Origin: an uncultured Candidatus Nemicrothrix sp.
GTDB taxonomy: Bacteria > Actinomycetota > Acidimicrobiia > Acidimicrobiales > UBA8592
DNA: 64,000 bases
NCBI GenBank assembly: GCA_913046155.1
Contig: CAJWRY010000001.1
Location: forward strand, 30,236 to 94,235
Reading direction: 5' to 3'
Part shown: positions 26,196-35,109 of the stretch, one piece after another
Layout of the letters: each line of letters begins with the position of its first letter
How positions within the stretch are numbered: position 1 is the stretch's first letter
The notes under the pieces: generated by a model
The model's database searches: none
Told to the model about the DNA's origin: nothing
Seen by the model: only the letters and a program-made list of their open reading frames with translations
Made by a program: the position numbers and the translations under genes

Positions 26196-27392
26196 TCAGC
26201 CAACTACACCCTTATCTTTTAGTTCTGAAATAAGCTCCTCTGAATAACCTAACGCCTGAAGGGTCTCGTCATTATGTTGACCTCGGTGCGCCGCACTGTA
26301 TTTTGGATCTACTGTAGTAACCGAAAATCGCGCTGCTGGTTTAGGTTGGCGAACAATTCCTGCATCTGGGTGTTCCCATTCCACCAAAGTTTCGTTATGG
26401 ATAACTTGCGGATCGACAATAGCTTCTTCACCTGTAAGTACTGGCCCGCTTGGTACATCAGCTTCTATTAAAGCCTCTATCGCTTCTTCGCAGGTCATTT
26501 CCAAAAATGCGCCTGCTAGCATTTCGCCAAGCAAGACAAAGTTTTCTGGATTTGCTGCAAGAGCAGCCATCGAAGAGAACCTTTCATCCTCTCCCCATTC
26601 CGGATGACCAACTGCAGCGCATACTCCTGCTCGCTGTTTATCAGAGGCGGCGAAATACACTATTTTCCCATCACTGCACTCTGTTAAGTTATAAACACTG
26701 GATAACAGAATTCCACCATTTGCGTCATCATCTACCATTGTAAGATCCATCATTCCATCCGGCCAGAAAAAATACATACAGGCATCAACCATTGGAATTT
26801 CAACGTGTTGCCCTGCACCAGTTCTCTCTCGCGCCAATAATGCAGCAGTAGTCGCTTGCGCTACTGTCAGAGCTGTTGATTTGTCAGCATAAAGATTTCT
26901 TACCAAGTCGGGAAAAGGTATTTGGGGGTTCAGTTGGCGACTTATCACTCCACAAATTCCCTGGATCACAGGATCAAGCACTGGTCGGCTGGAATACGGC
27001 CCAGTTGGCCCAAATCCACTGATTGAGACGTAAATCAGATTTGGATTTATTTTAGATAGCTCCTCGTAACCCAATCCCATTCTATCAATTGCACCGGGTC
27101 GGAAGTTTTGGACGAAAACATCAACAGTTTTGGCCAGCTCCCTAATAATTTCAACACCTTCCTCTTTGGACAAGTCAAGGGATAAAGAATTCTTTCCCCT
27201 ATTGTTATTCATGTAAAAGGCGCCTATCCCGCCCTTGTCGAAGGAAGGTAATCTTGTCATATCACCCAGCCCATCAACAGGTTCCACCTTCAATACTTCT
27301 GCTCCTTGGTCGGCAAGAAGCATCGTTGCTAGTGGCCCAGATACGACTTGCGTTAAGTCCAAGATCTTGAAACCGTCTAATGGTCCAGTCAT
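26196..27392 (-). CDS. Type III CoA-transferase (CaiB/BaiF family)
   Basis: A 398-residue family III CoA-transferase with the N-terminal G-P-L-x-x-x-K-I-L-D-L-T-Q-V and the catalytic aspartate at D170 (Y-A-D-K-S), equivalent to Asp169 of formyl-CoA transferase. It moves CoA between carboxylic acids without ATP. The ATG at 27392 is chosen over an in-frame upstream codon because AAGGAG lies directly before it and the family starts here. It shares the reverse-strand unit with an acyl-CoA dehydrogenase, and a paralogue lies at 33919. The acids involved are unknown. Confidence 0.92.
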   Translation of the reverse strand: MTGPLDGFKILDLTQVVSGPLATMLLADQGAEVLKVEPVDGLGDMTRLPSFDKGGIGAFYMNNNRGKNSLSLDLSKEEGVEIIRELAKTVDVFVQNFRPGAIDRMGLGYEELSKINPNLIYVSISGFGPTGPYSSRPVLDPVIQGICGVISRQLNPQIPFPDLVRNLYADKSTALTVAQATTAALLARERTGAGQHVEIPMVDACMYFFWPDGMMDLTMVDDDANGGILLSSVYNLTECSDGKIVYFAASDKQRAGVCAAVGHPEWGEDERFSSMAALAANPENFVLLGEMLAGAFLEMTCEEAIEALIEADVPSGPVLTGEEAIVDPQVIHNETLVEWEHPDAGIVRQPKPAARFSVTTVDPKYSAAHRGQHNDETLQALGYSEELISELKDKGVVG

Positions 27393-27570
27393 AAATCTCC
27401 TTAGTAGTTGATAAGAGGCTATTCCCTCACTATATTCTGGCAAAATCTATCGACCTAATTTTCTTATCTTTCACCCCTAACAACGGCAGATAATAGTTGC
27501 TTCAAAATTCTTACAGCAAGATGAAGAGAGTTGGACATTAGCCCCTCATCCACGAGAAGAAAAGCTTTAG
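27393..27570. other. 178-base spacer with no recognised gene
   Basis: Between the CoA-transferase start and the end of the YeeE-like pair. It is AT-rich and presumably holds the promoter of the reverse-strand CoA-transferase unit, but no confident -35/-10 pair, terminator stem or repeat was seen. Confidence 0.4.
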
Positions 27571-28035
27571 TTATGCTCTTTCGACCGTTTGACCTGAGAG
27601 GCGGTGCTCGCCATCACCGAATCCTGCGGGGGCCTGTTTGTTTGGAAGTGATAACCCAATGAATATTCCAGCTATCACAATTAAAGAAACAAATACTCCA
27701 GAGGTAAGCATAACGATGACTGGCGCCGGACACGTTCCCGCAATTGCCCATCCGCAGCCAAAGATTGCCCCGCCCTTAAGGTGATTTGCCTTTACATCTG
27801 ATCGCTGAAGAGCAATCATACCCCCAAACCTTGTTTTGGTATTTCGGCTTTCTAAAATGCCGAGACCAATAGTCGCTATGAAAATCGCGGAACCCATGAA
27901 CCCGAATACATAGAATTCATCTAGTTTCAACATGTTGTGTATTGTGTCGTACTCATGAAGGGACCCAGCGGCTAATACTCCCCCAAACATTGCACCGAAG
28001 GCGAGACCAATAATATTTTTCCTAAAGCGATTCAT
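27571..28035 (-). CDS. DUF6691/YeeE-like membrane protein, second half of split transporter
   Basis: A 154-residue protein with about four membrane segments and the conserved G-C-G-W-A-I-A-G-T-C-P-A-P motif of the YeeE/YedE sulfur-transport family. The frame is open further upstream, but the ATG at 28035 overlaps the stop of its partner by ATGA and gives the standard start M-N-R-F-R-K. The two-gene form is called PmpA/PmpB-like and imports thiosulfate-like sulfur species. Because selenoproteins occur on this contig, selenium-compound uptake is an open alternative that cannot be decided from sequence. Confidence 0.85.
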   Translation of the reverse strand: MNRFRKNIIGLAFGAMFGGVLAAGSLHEYDTIHNMLKLDEFYVFGFMGSAIFIATIGLGILESRNTKTRFGGMIALQRSDVKANHLKGGAIFGCGWAIAGTCPAPVIVMLTSGVFVSLIVIAGIFIGLSLPNKQAPAGFGDGEHRLSGQTVERA

Positions 28036-28529
28036 AGTTTCCCACCAGAAATCAATCGAAGAAACCCTGTTGTGAGTATTGCTGAAGTCATGAAGGTAAC
28101 TGTTGCAGCAATTGAGGATTTTGACCGTTGAGCAGTTCCGCAAATTCCATGGCCAGAGGTGCAACCTCCCCCTAGTTTGGCACCGTAACCAATCAATATT
28201 CCGCCTATAAATATCGCAGGTACCATGACCCAGATAGGCGCAGCATTTCTGAAGGAGTCAAACCCGATTCTCAAACCCTTTGAGTCTTGAAGAAATTGGG
28301 TCACGACATACCCTCCCAATCCAAGCCCCGCAAAGTACCAGACTCTCCATGCGGCTCTGTCGCCTACTCTGCGAACGTGATTCATTGTATGGATATACGC
28401 ACCGCTTGCTCCTAATGGCTGATTCATCATCAAGAAAAAACATACTGTAATCACACCAAGTATGGGACCGAGAATATACCAGTCAGCCTGTTGAGGTAAC
28501 ATAGCTCCGAAGAGCATTTTGTCCGGCAT
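28032..28529 (-). CDS. YeeE/YedE-family membrane protein, first half of split transporter
   Basis: A 165-residue integral membrane protein with a G-G-G-C-T-S-G-H-G-I-C-G motif, the signature of YeeE/YedE sulfur transporters, and several hydrophobic segments. The ATG at 28529 is preferred; a TTG 13 codons upstream keeps the frame open, so the start is uncertain. It pairs with the gene at 27571. It is transcribed divergently from a Rieske oxygenase operon, sharing a spacer of about 67 bases that must hold both promoters. Confidence 0.83.
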   Translation of the reverse strand: MPDKMLFGAMLPQQADWYILGPILGVITVCFFLMMNQPLGASGAYIHTMNHVRRVGDRAAWRVWYFAGLGLGGYVVTQFLQDSKGLRIGFDSFRNAAPIWVMVPAIFIGGILIGYGAKLGGGCTSGHGICGTAQRSKSSIAATVTFMTSAILTTGFLRLISGGKL

Positions 28530-28596
28530 AAAACTCACGCTATTTGCAATGTGGGAGTTCGGCAACAATTAGACTAAAATTTGAGGGGGTGTAGAT

Positions 28597-29949
28597 ATGA
28601 CAGATCTTCAAGAAAAAATAACTACCAAAGTTGGAATCCCCCGTGACAAAGCACCGGAACCTCCTTTGGGTACAGATCCTATAATTTTTGGAGACCGCTA
28701 CTACTCTCAGGAATTTGCATCAAATGAGTGGGACCGAATGTGGACTCGAGTTTGGCAGATTGCTGGACGTGTTGACCAAATCCCATCAACTGGAGATTAC
28801 ATCAGCTACGAAATCATGCACGAATCTATAATCTGCGTGCGAGGTGAAGATTCACGTATTCGGGCTTTTTATAATGCCTGCCAACATAGGGGCAACCAAC
28901 TTGTCACAGCGGAAATGGGCTCTCTCGCAAGTGGCGAATTCCAATGTGCCTACCATGGTTGGAGATTTAGCACTTCTGGAGAATGCACCTGGGCGTATTG
29001 TGAAGATGACTTTCCTCAAGGATCGCCATGTGGAAAAGCGAACCTTGTAGAAATCCCTTGTGATACTTGGGCCGGTTTCATCTGGTTCAATATGGATCCT
29101 GAATGTATTTCCCTTAGGGATTCATTGGAGCCTGTTGCTTCTCATCTAGATACCTACCGTATGGAAGACATGAAAAGAACCCACTGGGTGACCATAGAGG
29201 GACAATGGAATTGGAAATGCGTGCAGGATAACTTCAACGAAAGCTACCACCTTCCCTTCGTGCATCCACAGACCGTGGCTACTATGAACGAACATCACAC
29301 GGGTTGCCAGTTTGACTTATACCCTTCAGGGCATTGTCGCATGCTAATGCCTGGCGGTGGTCCGGGGCCTCACTTTAGGGGGTCAGCTGAAAAGACATTT
29401 AAGGGATTACAACAAACTTTTGACTTCTGGGAATTTGATCCCGAACCATTTAGGGATGATCTACCCGGCCTCCGTGTAGCGCTTCAGGAAAGGAAACGTG
29501 AACTCTCAGAGTCAAAAGGGTATGACTTTACCCAATACTCGGATGAACAATTAACTGATCACTACCACTACACCGTTTTCCCGAATATCTCTTTCAGTAT
29601 GAAGCCTGATGGTTGCATATTCCTAAGGTCTGCTCCACACCCCACCGATCCAAATAAATGCTTATTTGATATGTGGTACTTAACCATGTTCCCTGAAGGA
29701 GCGAAAGAGTACTATTCAAATTCAATGCGTGATTGGGTCTCGATAGACCATCAGGTTGAGCACGTAACTGGCATAGCCGGTGAAGTTAGTTGTGGCCCGG
29801 GCATTGATCAGGATGTCGCTATATGGTCTACTCAACACAAAGGTCTGCGCTCACGTGGTTACAGAGGAGAATACCTTCCAGCGCAGGAGAGAAGAATCCG
29901 GTATTTCCATGAGACTCTTGACCGATACCTTGCCATGGACCCTGCATGA
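28597..29949 (+). CDS. Rieske non-heme iron oxygenase, alpha subunit
   Basis: A 450-residue ring-hydroxylating-type oxygenase. The Rieske cluster ligands are C95-x-H97 and C117-x2-H120 (C-A-Y-H-G-W). The catalytic iron site shows D-N-F-N-E-S-Y-H-L-P-F-V-H, the usual two-histidine set with bridging aspartate. It adds oxygen to a hydrophobic or quaternary-amine substrate using electrons from a Rieske ferredoxin. The next gene, overlapping by ATGA, encodes such a ferredoxin, then an SDR follows, so this is a complete oxygenase operon lacking only the reductase. Confidence 0.94.
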   Translation: MTDLQEKITTKVGIPRDKAPEPPLGTDPIIFGDRYYSQEFASNEWDRMWTRVWQIAGRVDQIPSTGDYISYEIMHESIICVRGEDSRIRAFYNACQHRGNQLVTAEMGSLASGEFQCAYHGWRFSTSGECTWAYCEDDFPQGSPCGKANLVEIPCDTWAGFIWFNMDPECISLRDSLEPVASHLDTYRMEDMKRTHWVTIEGQWNWKCVQDNFNESYHLPFVHPQTVATMNEHHTGCQFDLYPSGHCRMLMPGGGPGPHFRGSAEKTFKGLQQTFDFWEFDPEPFRDDLPGLRVALQERKRELSESKGYDFTQYSDEQLTDHYHYTVFPNISFSMKPDGCIFLRSAPHPTDPNKCLFDMWYLTMFPEGAKEYYSNSMRDWVSIDHQVEHVTGIAGEVSCGPGIDQDVAIWSTQHKGLRSRGYRGEYLPAQERRIRYFHETLDRYLAMDPA

Positions 29950-30326
29950 GCAATGATAACTCTCACGAGTTGGGAAATCTCGAAGATTTAGAAGAGGGTG
30001 GAATGCGGGTCTTTGAAGACATCGGCGATTATGGAATCGTTGTCTGTCGTGTCAACGGGGAATTATATGCTTTAGAAGATAACTGCAGTCATGCAGACAC
30101 GCCTCTCAGTGAAGGACGTTTACGATCTCATAACCTTACATGCCCCTTACATGGAACATCATTTGACGTACGAACCGGAGAACACAGTGGACCGCCGGCA
30201 TATGAAGGGGTTCCATGCTTTAAGATAGAGGTTGATAATGGAGTTGCCGTAGCTTTACCGCTAGAAAATAAAGCAAACAACGACGACGGCTATGGGGGCA
30301 TCGGCGGAATGTTCCAAACACGCTAG
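29946..30326 (+). CDS. Rieske-type ferredoxin
   Basis: A 126-residue Rieske [2Fe-2S] ferredoxin with C-S-H (in N-C-S-H-A-D) and C-P-L-H-G-T, the two Cys-His pairs of the cluster. It has no transmembrane anchor, so it is a soluble electron carrier rather than a membrane complex subunit. Its ATG overlaps the stop of the oxygenase alpha subunit. It has a short C-terminal Gly-rich extension (G-Y-G-G-I-G-G). The likely role is to pass electrons to the adjacent oxygenase. Confidence 0.94.
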   Translation: MSNDNSHELGNLEDLEEGGMRVFEDIGDYGIVVCRVNGELYALEDNCSHADTPLSEGRLRSHNLTCPLHGTSFDVRTGEHSGPPAYEGVPCFKIEVDNGVAVALPLENKANNDDGYGGIGGMFQTR

Positions 30327-30337
30327 GGCGATACAAG

Positions 30338-31105
30338 ATGAGAACTATAGACAATCCAGTAGCAATTGTTACAGGTGCAGCACAGGGACTTGGTAAAGCA
30401 ATCGCTAAACGATTAGCAGATGAAGGTTGTAGAGTTTCAATAACCGACAAGAATTCGGAAGTCGTTGTCGCTGGAGAAGAAATAGGAGCCGAATCCTATG
30501 TTGGTAACGTTGGAGAGGCTCGACATGTACGACAGGTGGTTGATTCTGTCCTCAAAATTTACGGCAAGATTGATATTTTGATCAATAACGCCGGTGAAGT
30601 CTTTCCCACCGGACCTCGAGATGACTGGGATACGACTGATGAGATGTTTGACAGGGTCTTTTCATCTAACACAAAAGGAGCTTACTTATTTGGTCGCGCA
30701 GTAGCTTCTTGCATGATGCAAAATAATTTCGGCCATATCCTAAACGTTAGCACTGATCACGTAAAGCCCTCTCCGACTTCTGCAAGGCATCATGGACACG
30801 GAAATATGGATCTATACAACGCAAGCAAATGGGCTTTGAACGGATTTACATTTGATTGGGCAAAGTCGCTTGCGAAGTACAATATTCGTGTAAATAACTT
30901 GTGTGTTGGTGCTACTAACACTGAGATGCTCAGAAAATGGAGTGGCTCAAACCCAGACCCTGAGTGGGTAAAGAGTTGGATGAAGCCAGAAGACGTAGCC
31001 GAAGTCGTTATTAGCCTTATTGAAGAAGGGCCTGATGGAAGAACGGGAGATAACGTAGGACTCTACGCTGGCTTTGATTGTATTCTTCCACCAGCTGAAA
31101 CATAG
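30338..31105 (+). CDS. Short-chain dehydrogenase/reductase
   Basis: A 255-residue SDR with T-G-A-A-Q-G-L-G near 12-19, N-N-A-G, S138 and Y160-N-A-S-K164. A glycine/histidine-rich insertion (A-R-H-H-G-H-G-N) precedes the catalytic tyrosine, which is unusual. It begins 11 bases after the Rieske ferredoxin stop, completing an oxygenase-ferredoxin-dehydrogenase operon. Such dehydrogenases often oxidise the cis-diol or alcohol formed by the oxygenase. Confidence 0.9.
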   Translation: MRTIDNPVAIVTGAAQGLGKAIAKRLADEGCRVSITDKNSEVVVAGEEIGAESYVGNVGEARHVRQVVDSVLKIYGKIDILINNAGEVFPTGPRDDWDTTDEMFDRVFSSNTKGAYLFGRAVASCMMQNNFGHILNVSTDHVKPSPTSARHHGHGNMDLYNASKWALNGFTFDWAKSLAKYNIRVNNLCVGATNTEMLRKWSGSNPDPEWVKSWMKPEDVAEVVISLIEEGPDGRTGDNVGLYAGFDCILPPAET

Positions 31106-31121
31106 TTATATCGCAATAGCA

Positions 31122-32420
31122 CTATAGTTCTACGTTCAAATCCCAGCAGGTATGGATATCACCAAGATTGAGAGCAGTTAACTTTGGGTTTGTACCTTTT
31201 TGTAGTTTTAGGTCTGGATAGGAATTTAGAAGGAGTTCCGATGCGACCACAGCGCAGTCGCGAACGATCGCATACATTGACCTAGCTCGTTCCTTTGGGA
31301 CAGCAGGGTGGATAGAAGGCTTACCAAGAGAGAATGCTATTCCTGAGGGCAACCCATCTGCCCTATATTGACCTCTTGGTTCTCGCTGGCATAAATCTTT
31401 CCTCCCGATAACAAATTTATTTGGTTCATTAAATTGCCTTGGGTCCCGATTTGCTGCTGCAGCGGAACACATCAATAGTCCACCCTGAGGGATTAAGCGG
31501 CCAAAGCGCTCAATTTCATATTTTGCAAACCGTTCGGCCGATAAAACAGGTGGGCTAAACCTGAGAGTTTCTAACCATGCGAACTTAAGCATTCGTCGAT
31601 CATCTAAAACTTTTTTCATCTCGCTTGGATTAGTCATCAAATTAAACCACAGGCTTGATAGGCCACCTATAAGTGTGCCTTGATCGATATCAAGAAAGGT
31701 CAGAATCACATCCTGTGCTGTCACATCGCGATTGAGATTTGCAGTTTGGAGGATGCTAGTTATCAGGTCATTCTGCGGCTTGAGTCGTCGAGCAAGGCAA
31801 ACCTCACCCACCATAGTTTCCATTCCTTGCATAGCTGCAATACCACGTTGTTTGTGGCTGGGGTTCCACCCATCTACAAGTCTTGATTGCCAATAGAGAG
31901 CCATGAATTGCTCTACATCCTCATCTGGAATGCCTATTACTTTCCCGAACAGGCGAAGAGGAACTTGAGTACAGAATTCCGTTGCTAGGTTAATTTCTTT
32001 CTTATCAAACGAAGTTAGAACCTCATCAACTACATCGGTTATATGGTTATCTACTAGGTTTTCATATTCTTGTTGGATTTCTTTTTCTTGCCAAAGACTC
32101 ACAGAGTCGCTCTTCATCAGATTATGCCAACTCTTAGGGCGGGTCTCAAAATTCCTGTCATCAGTAAATACAGATGTAACGTCATCATAACGAGTTATCC
32201 AAAATCGGTTATTTAACCAGTCCCGATAGCAAGGATAATTCTCACGGAGTATCTCAAGAAGAGGATACGGGTCCTCAAGGTATTCATTAGAAATCAGTTG
32301 ACGAGGTTTTATAAGATTAGTTGTCTCACCGACTCTTTCGCGCTGGTAGACCTCGTAAGTTCTGTAACCTGGAGCTGCTTCTGGTTCCTCGTCATGGTTG
32401 TATTCCTCTGAAAGGTCCAT
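31122..32420 (-). CDS. P450-fold protein lacking the heme-thiolate cysteine
   Basis: A 432-residue P450-like protein from the ATG at 32420, which lies one base past the stop of the upstream P450. It has the helix-K E-T-L-R motif and clear P450-type N-terminal and C-terminal structure. The heme loop reads F-S-L-G-K-P-S-I-H-P-A-V-P, where the invariant cysteine (8th position) is isoleucine. The tail is orderly and the frame intact, so it is not a simple wreck. It may bind heme by another residue, bind a different ligand, or act as a structural partner of the adjacent normal P450. Confidence 0.75.
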   Translation of the reverse strand: MDLSEEYNHDEEPEAAPGYRTYEVYQRERVGETTNLIKPRQLISNEYLEDPYPLLEILRENYPCYRDWLNNRFWITRYDDVTSVFTDDRNFETRPKSWHNLMKSDSVSLWQEKEIQQEYENLVDNHITDVVDEVLTSFDKKEINLATEFCTQVPLRLFGKVIGIPDEDVEQFMALYWQSRLVDGWNPSHKQRGIAAMQGMETMVGEVCLARRLKPQNDLITSILQTANLNRDVTAQDVILTFLDIDQGTLIGGLSSLWFNLMTNPSEMKKVLDDRRMLKFAWLETLRFSPPVLSAERFAKYEIERFGRLIPQGGLLMCSAAAANRDPRQFNEPNKFVIGRKDLCQREPRGQYRADGLPSGIAFSLGKPSIHPAVPKERARSMYAIVRDCAVVASELLLNSYPDLKLQKGTNPKLTALNLGDIHTCWDLNVEL

Positions 32421-32421
32421 A

Positions 32422-33867
32422 TCAGTTCGTGGGGATTTCAAAGTCAAGCCATAATTCTCGTATGGAGCCAAGCCCTATAGGGGCAAGAGAAACACCATCT
32501 ATGTCTTTAGGCATACGCTCCTTATTGATACGAACATTCCGAAATGCGGATTCGAGAATTTGCGAACCTATGACAGTTTCTTGATGAGAGATCCATGCTC
32601 CAGGACATAAGTGTGGGCCCACTCCAAAGGCCATATGACTGCACTTTCCTTCTTTGTTATAACCTGACCGCAAAATTTTACCCGAATATAGATCGTCACG
32701 GAAGATATTGAATTCCTCGGGATTCAAAAATATTCTCTCGTCATGGTTTGCTGATACATCAACCATATGGATTAGGGATCCGGAAGGGATTGTGACTCCA
32801 TGCATTACTATCTCATTAGTGTTGTGCCTTGGTTGGCCACCAATTGAGGTTGAATGCCTGAGCATTTCATGAAAAGCGGTATCCCAAAGTTCTTCGTTTC
32901 TTTGAACTGCTTGATACTGGTCCTTATGCTGGAGTAACAAATACCACAAATTCATTATTGCTCCTCGTGTAGTTTCTCCGCCTCCACCCACTACCAAAGC
33001 TATAAATGAAGTTATTTCTTCTGTAGACATGACATCGCCGTCAATTTCAGAATTGCACAGCTCCGAAATGATATCCATGCATATCTCTTGACCTGACTCA
33101 TCTTCCAAGTAGGTTGGGTTACCTCTCTTCTCTTCGACAAGATCTTCTACATAGTTTTCTAAGTCTTGCCGTGCCTCAAGTCCTTCGTGATGTGTCTCTG
33201 ACCCACCTAGCCCAGACATCATAGCATCGTACCACCAGGTAAATTGCTGCCTTGCATCTTGCGGTATCCCAAGCACCTCTGCAACGACACTGATAGGGAA
33301 CTCGTTTGCAAAGGCTTTTCCTAATTCCAGCGTCGCTATCCCCCTCTCATTGTCAATAATGAGATCTTTAGGGTTATCTTGTGACCACCATTCTTGAATT
33401 AATTCCTGAGCGATTTCCTCAAGAGCGTGCAATCTCTTGGTGAGTGCTGCTCCAACTAAATGACGGCCGTATATGTTTCTTCGTCTGCGGTGTTCTATTC
33501 CACTCAATTCAAGTTGCGTATTACCCAATACTCCACTTGATGAGCCTTTAGGGATCGTGTTAAAGCCTAATTCATCAAAATAAGAATTTGTTATGTCCTC
33601 GTATCGAGTAACAAAGTAGCAATTATGTAGTTCGTCGTGAAAAACCGGATAATGATCTCTCATTATTTTGTAGTAGGGATATGGGTTGCGCCCAAACTCT
33701 CCACTGTCAAATATGCGTGGATCAATGAGTGGTACTCCATTCTCGTCGAAGCCCATGTCAACTGCTTCCCCTACTGGCATATGTGGGAATTTTCTTTGAG
33801 CTGCCTCGTGGTTTTCTTCGAAATTCAAGATTTCGTTCATTGCGTAATTTGTTGATTCTCTAGCCAT
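32422..33867 (-). CDS. Cytochrome P450
   Basis: A 481-residue P450 with I-helix G-G-G-E-T-T, E-M-L-R helix K and the heme loop F-G-V-G-P-H-L-C ending at C421. The N-terminus is about 60 residues longer than usual. It sits directly upstream of the cysteine-lacking P450 homologue, one base apart, so the two are co-transcribed and probably physically or functionally linked. It follows a type III CoA-transferase on the same strand. Confidence 0.94.
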   Translation of the reverse strand: MARESTNYAMNEILNFEENHEAAQRKFPHMPVGEAVDMGFDENGVPLIDPRIFDSGEFGRNPYPYYKIMRDHYPVFHDELHNCYFVTRYEDITNSYFDELGFNTIPKGSSSGVLGNTQLELSGIEHRRRRNIYGRHLVGAALTKRLHALEEIAQELIQEWWSQDNPKDLIIDNERGIATLELGKAFANEFPISVVAEVLGIPQDARQQFTWWYDAMMSGLGGSETHHEGLEARQDLENYVEDLVEEKRGNPTYLEDESGQEICMDIISELCNSEIDGDVMSTEEITSFIALVVGGGGETTRGAIMNLWYLLLQHKDQYQAVQRNEELWDTAFHEMLRHSTSIGGQPRHNTNEIVMHGVTIPSGSLIHMVDVSANHDERIFLNPEEFNIFRDDLYSGKILRSGYNKEGKCSHMAFGVGPHLCPGAWISHQETVIGSQILESAFRNVRINKERMPKDIDGVSLAPIGLGSIRELWLDFEIPTN

Positions 33868-33918
33868 AGCGCCTCAGGTTAGTAGGTGAATTCTCTCCGC
33901 TCCATCTTCATTCAAAAA

Positions 33919-35106
33919 TCAAGGAACAATTCCATCTTCTTTCAAAAGGTCCCTATGTGATTTTCCAATACCTAATTCAGTCATTATCTCATCAGCATGC
34001 TCATTCAAGATCGGAGCACTAGCTAAGTTTGTGAGCTTAGTTTTGCTAAATAATGTTGAGTGTCGAGGCGTTCGAACTTTTCCGGCTGTGGGGTGCTCCC
34101 ACTCATAGAACGTCTGATTATGGCGTATTTGGGGATTGTCAAAAGTCTCTGCTATCTCCGTTACTTCACCGCATGGGACGGAGTGTTCATGTAACTTCCC
34201 AGCTATATGATGCGTGTCGAACTCTCTGAAAGCATCAGCTATCAGGGTCCCCAATATTTCATTGTTATTGTCAGTATGGCGCGCTTCGCGTGTAGCAAAT
34301 CTTGGATCAGTAAACCACTCTGGATGGCCAAGGGATTGATAGAGACCTTTAATTTGGCTATCGGTAACTGCAAAGTACACGATGTGGCCATTTTTAGTTT
34401 CAGTCATGTTCATGAGTCGACTAAGATGAGTACCTGGTTCGACATCTTCGTCAAGCAAAGTTTCAGCCATCCCTCCATCGGGCCAAAGGAAAGATATAGC
34501 TACATCGACCATAGCTATCTGCAGTTCTTGACCTCCACTGCCTTTCTCTCTAGCAAAAAGCGCTGCTGTTACAGATAAAGCGATTTCCCAGGCAACTGCT
34601 TTATCAATGATTGCTGTTCGCATCAGGTCAGGAAATGGAATTTCAGGGTTAACCTGCAAACTCACATACCCACATTGTGCTTGCAGAACTGGGTCATATA
34701 CGGCCCGTCCAGAATACGGGCCATCTTGTCCGTAACCGGAAAGTGAAACATAAATAGCAGAGGGGTTAATTTTGCTAATTGACTTATAGTCAAGTCCAAG
34801 GTTTTCTATCTTGCCCGGCCTCATGGACTGCACAACAACATCGGCACCCCGAATAAGATCTAAGGCGACTTCTTGCCCTTTCGTTTCTTTCAAATTTATC
34901 TGTATGGAACGCTTACCTCGATTACAGTTTAGAACTGCGCTATTCATGCCTCCCTTAGAAAATCCGGAACTGCGCGTAATGTCCCCAATTCCAGGATACT
35001 CAACCTTTATGACGTCAGCCCCAAGCTCAGCCAATAACATTGTTGCTACTGGCCCAGCAACAACTTGCGTGAAATCAACGATTTTAATTCCCTCTAATGG
35101 ACCCAT
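33919..35106 (-). CDS. Type III CoA-transferase (CaiB/BaiF family)
   Basis: A 395-residue paralogue of the 26196 CoA-transferase, with the same start pattern G-P-L-E-G-I-K-I-V-D-F-T-Q-V and a catalytic aspartate at D168 (I-I-D-K-A). It shuttles CoA between organic acids. It lies between a beta-lactamase-fold hydrolase and a P450 pair on the same strand. Two such enzymes in 9 kb suggest several CoA-ester pathways. Confidence 0.92.
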   Translation of the reverse strand: MGPLEGIKIVDFTQVVAGPVATMLLAELGADVIKVEYPGIGDITRSSGFSKGGMNSAVLNCNRGKRSIQINLKETKGQEVALDLIRGADVVVQSMRPGKIENLGLDYKSISKINPSAIYVSLSGYGQDGPYSGRAVYDPVLQAQCGYVSLQVNPEIPFPDLMRTAIIDKAVAWEIALSVTAALFAREKGSGGQELQIAMVDVAISFLWPDGGMAETLLDEDVEPGTHLSRLMNMTETKNGHIVYFAVTDSQIKGLYQSLGHPEWFTDPRFATREARHTDNNNEILGTLIADAFREFDTHHIAGKLHEHSVPCGEVTEIAETFDNPQIRHNQTFYEWEHPTAGKVRTPRHSTLFSKTKLTNLASAPILNEHADEIMTELGIGKSHRDLLKEDGIVP

Positions 35107-35109
35107 AAC

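Noticed and set aside
27393..27570. Possible small gene in the 178-base spacer
   Set aside because: No open frame with a start, ribosome-binding site and coding character was found on either strand.
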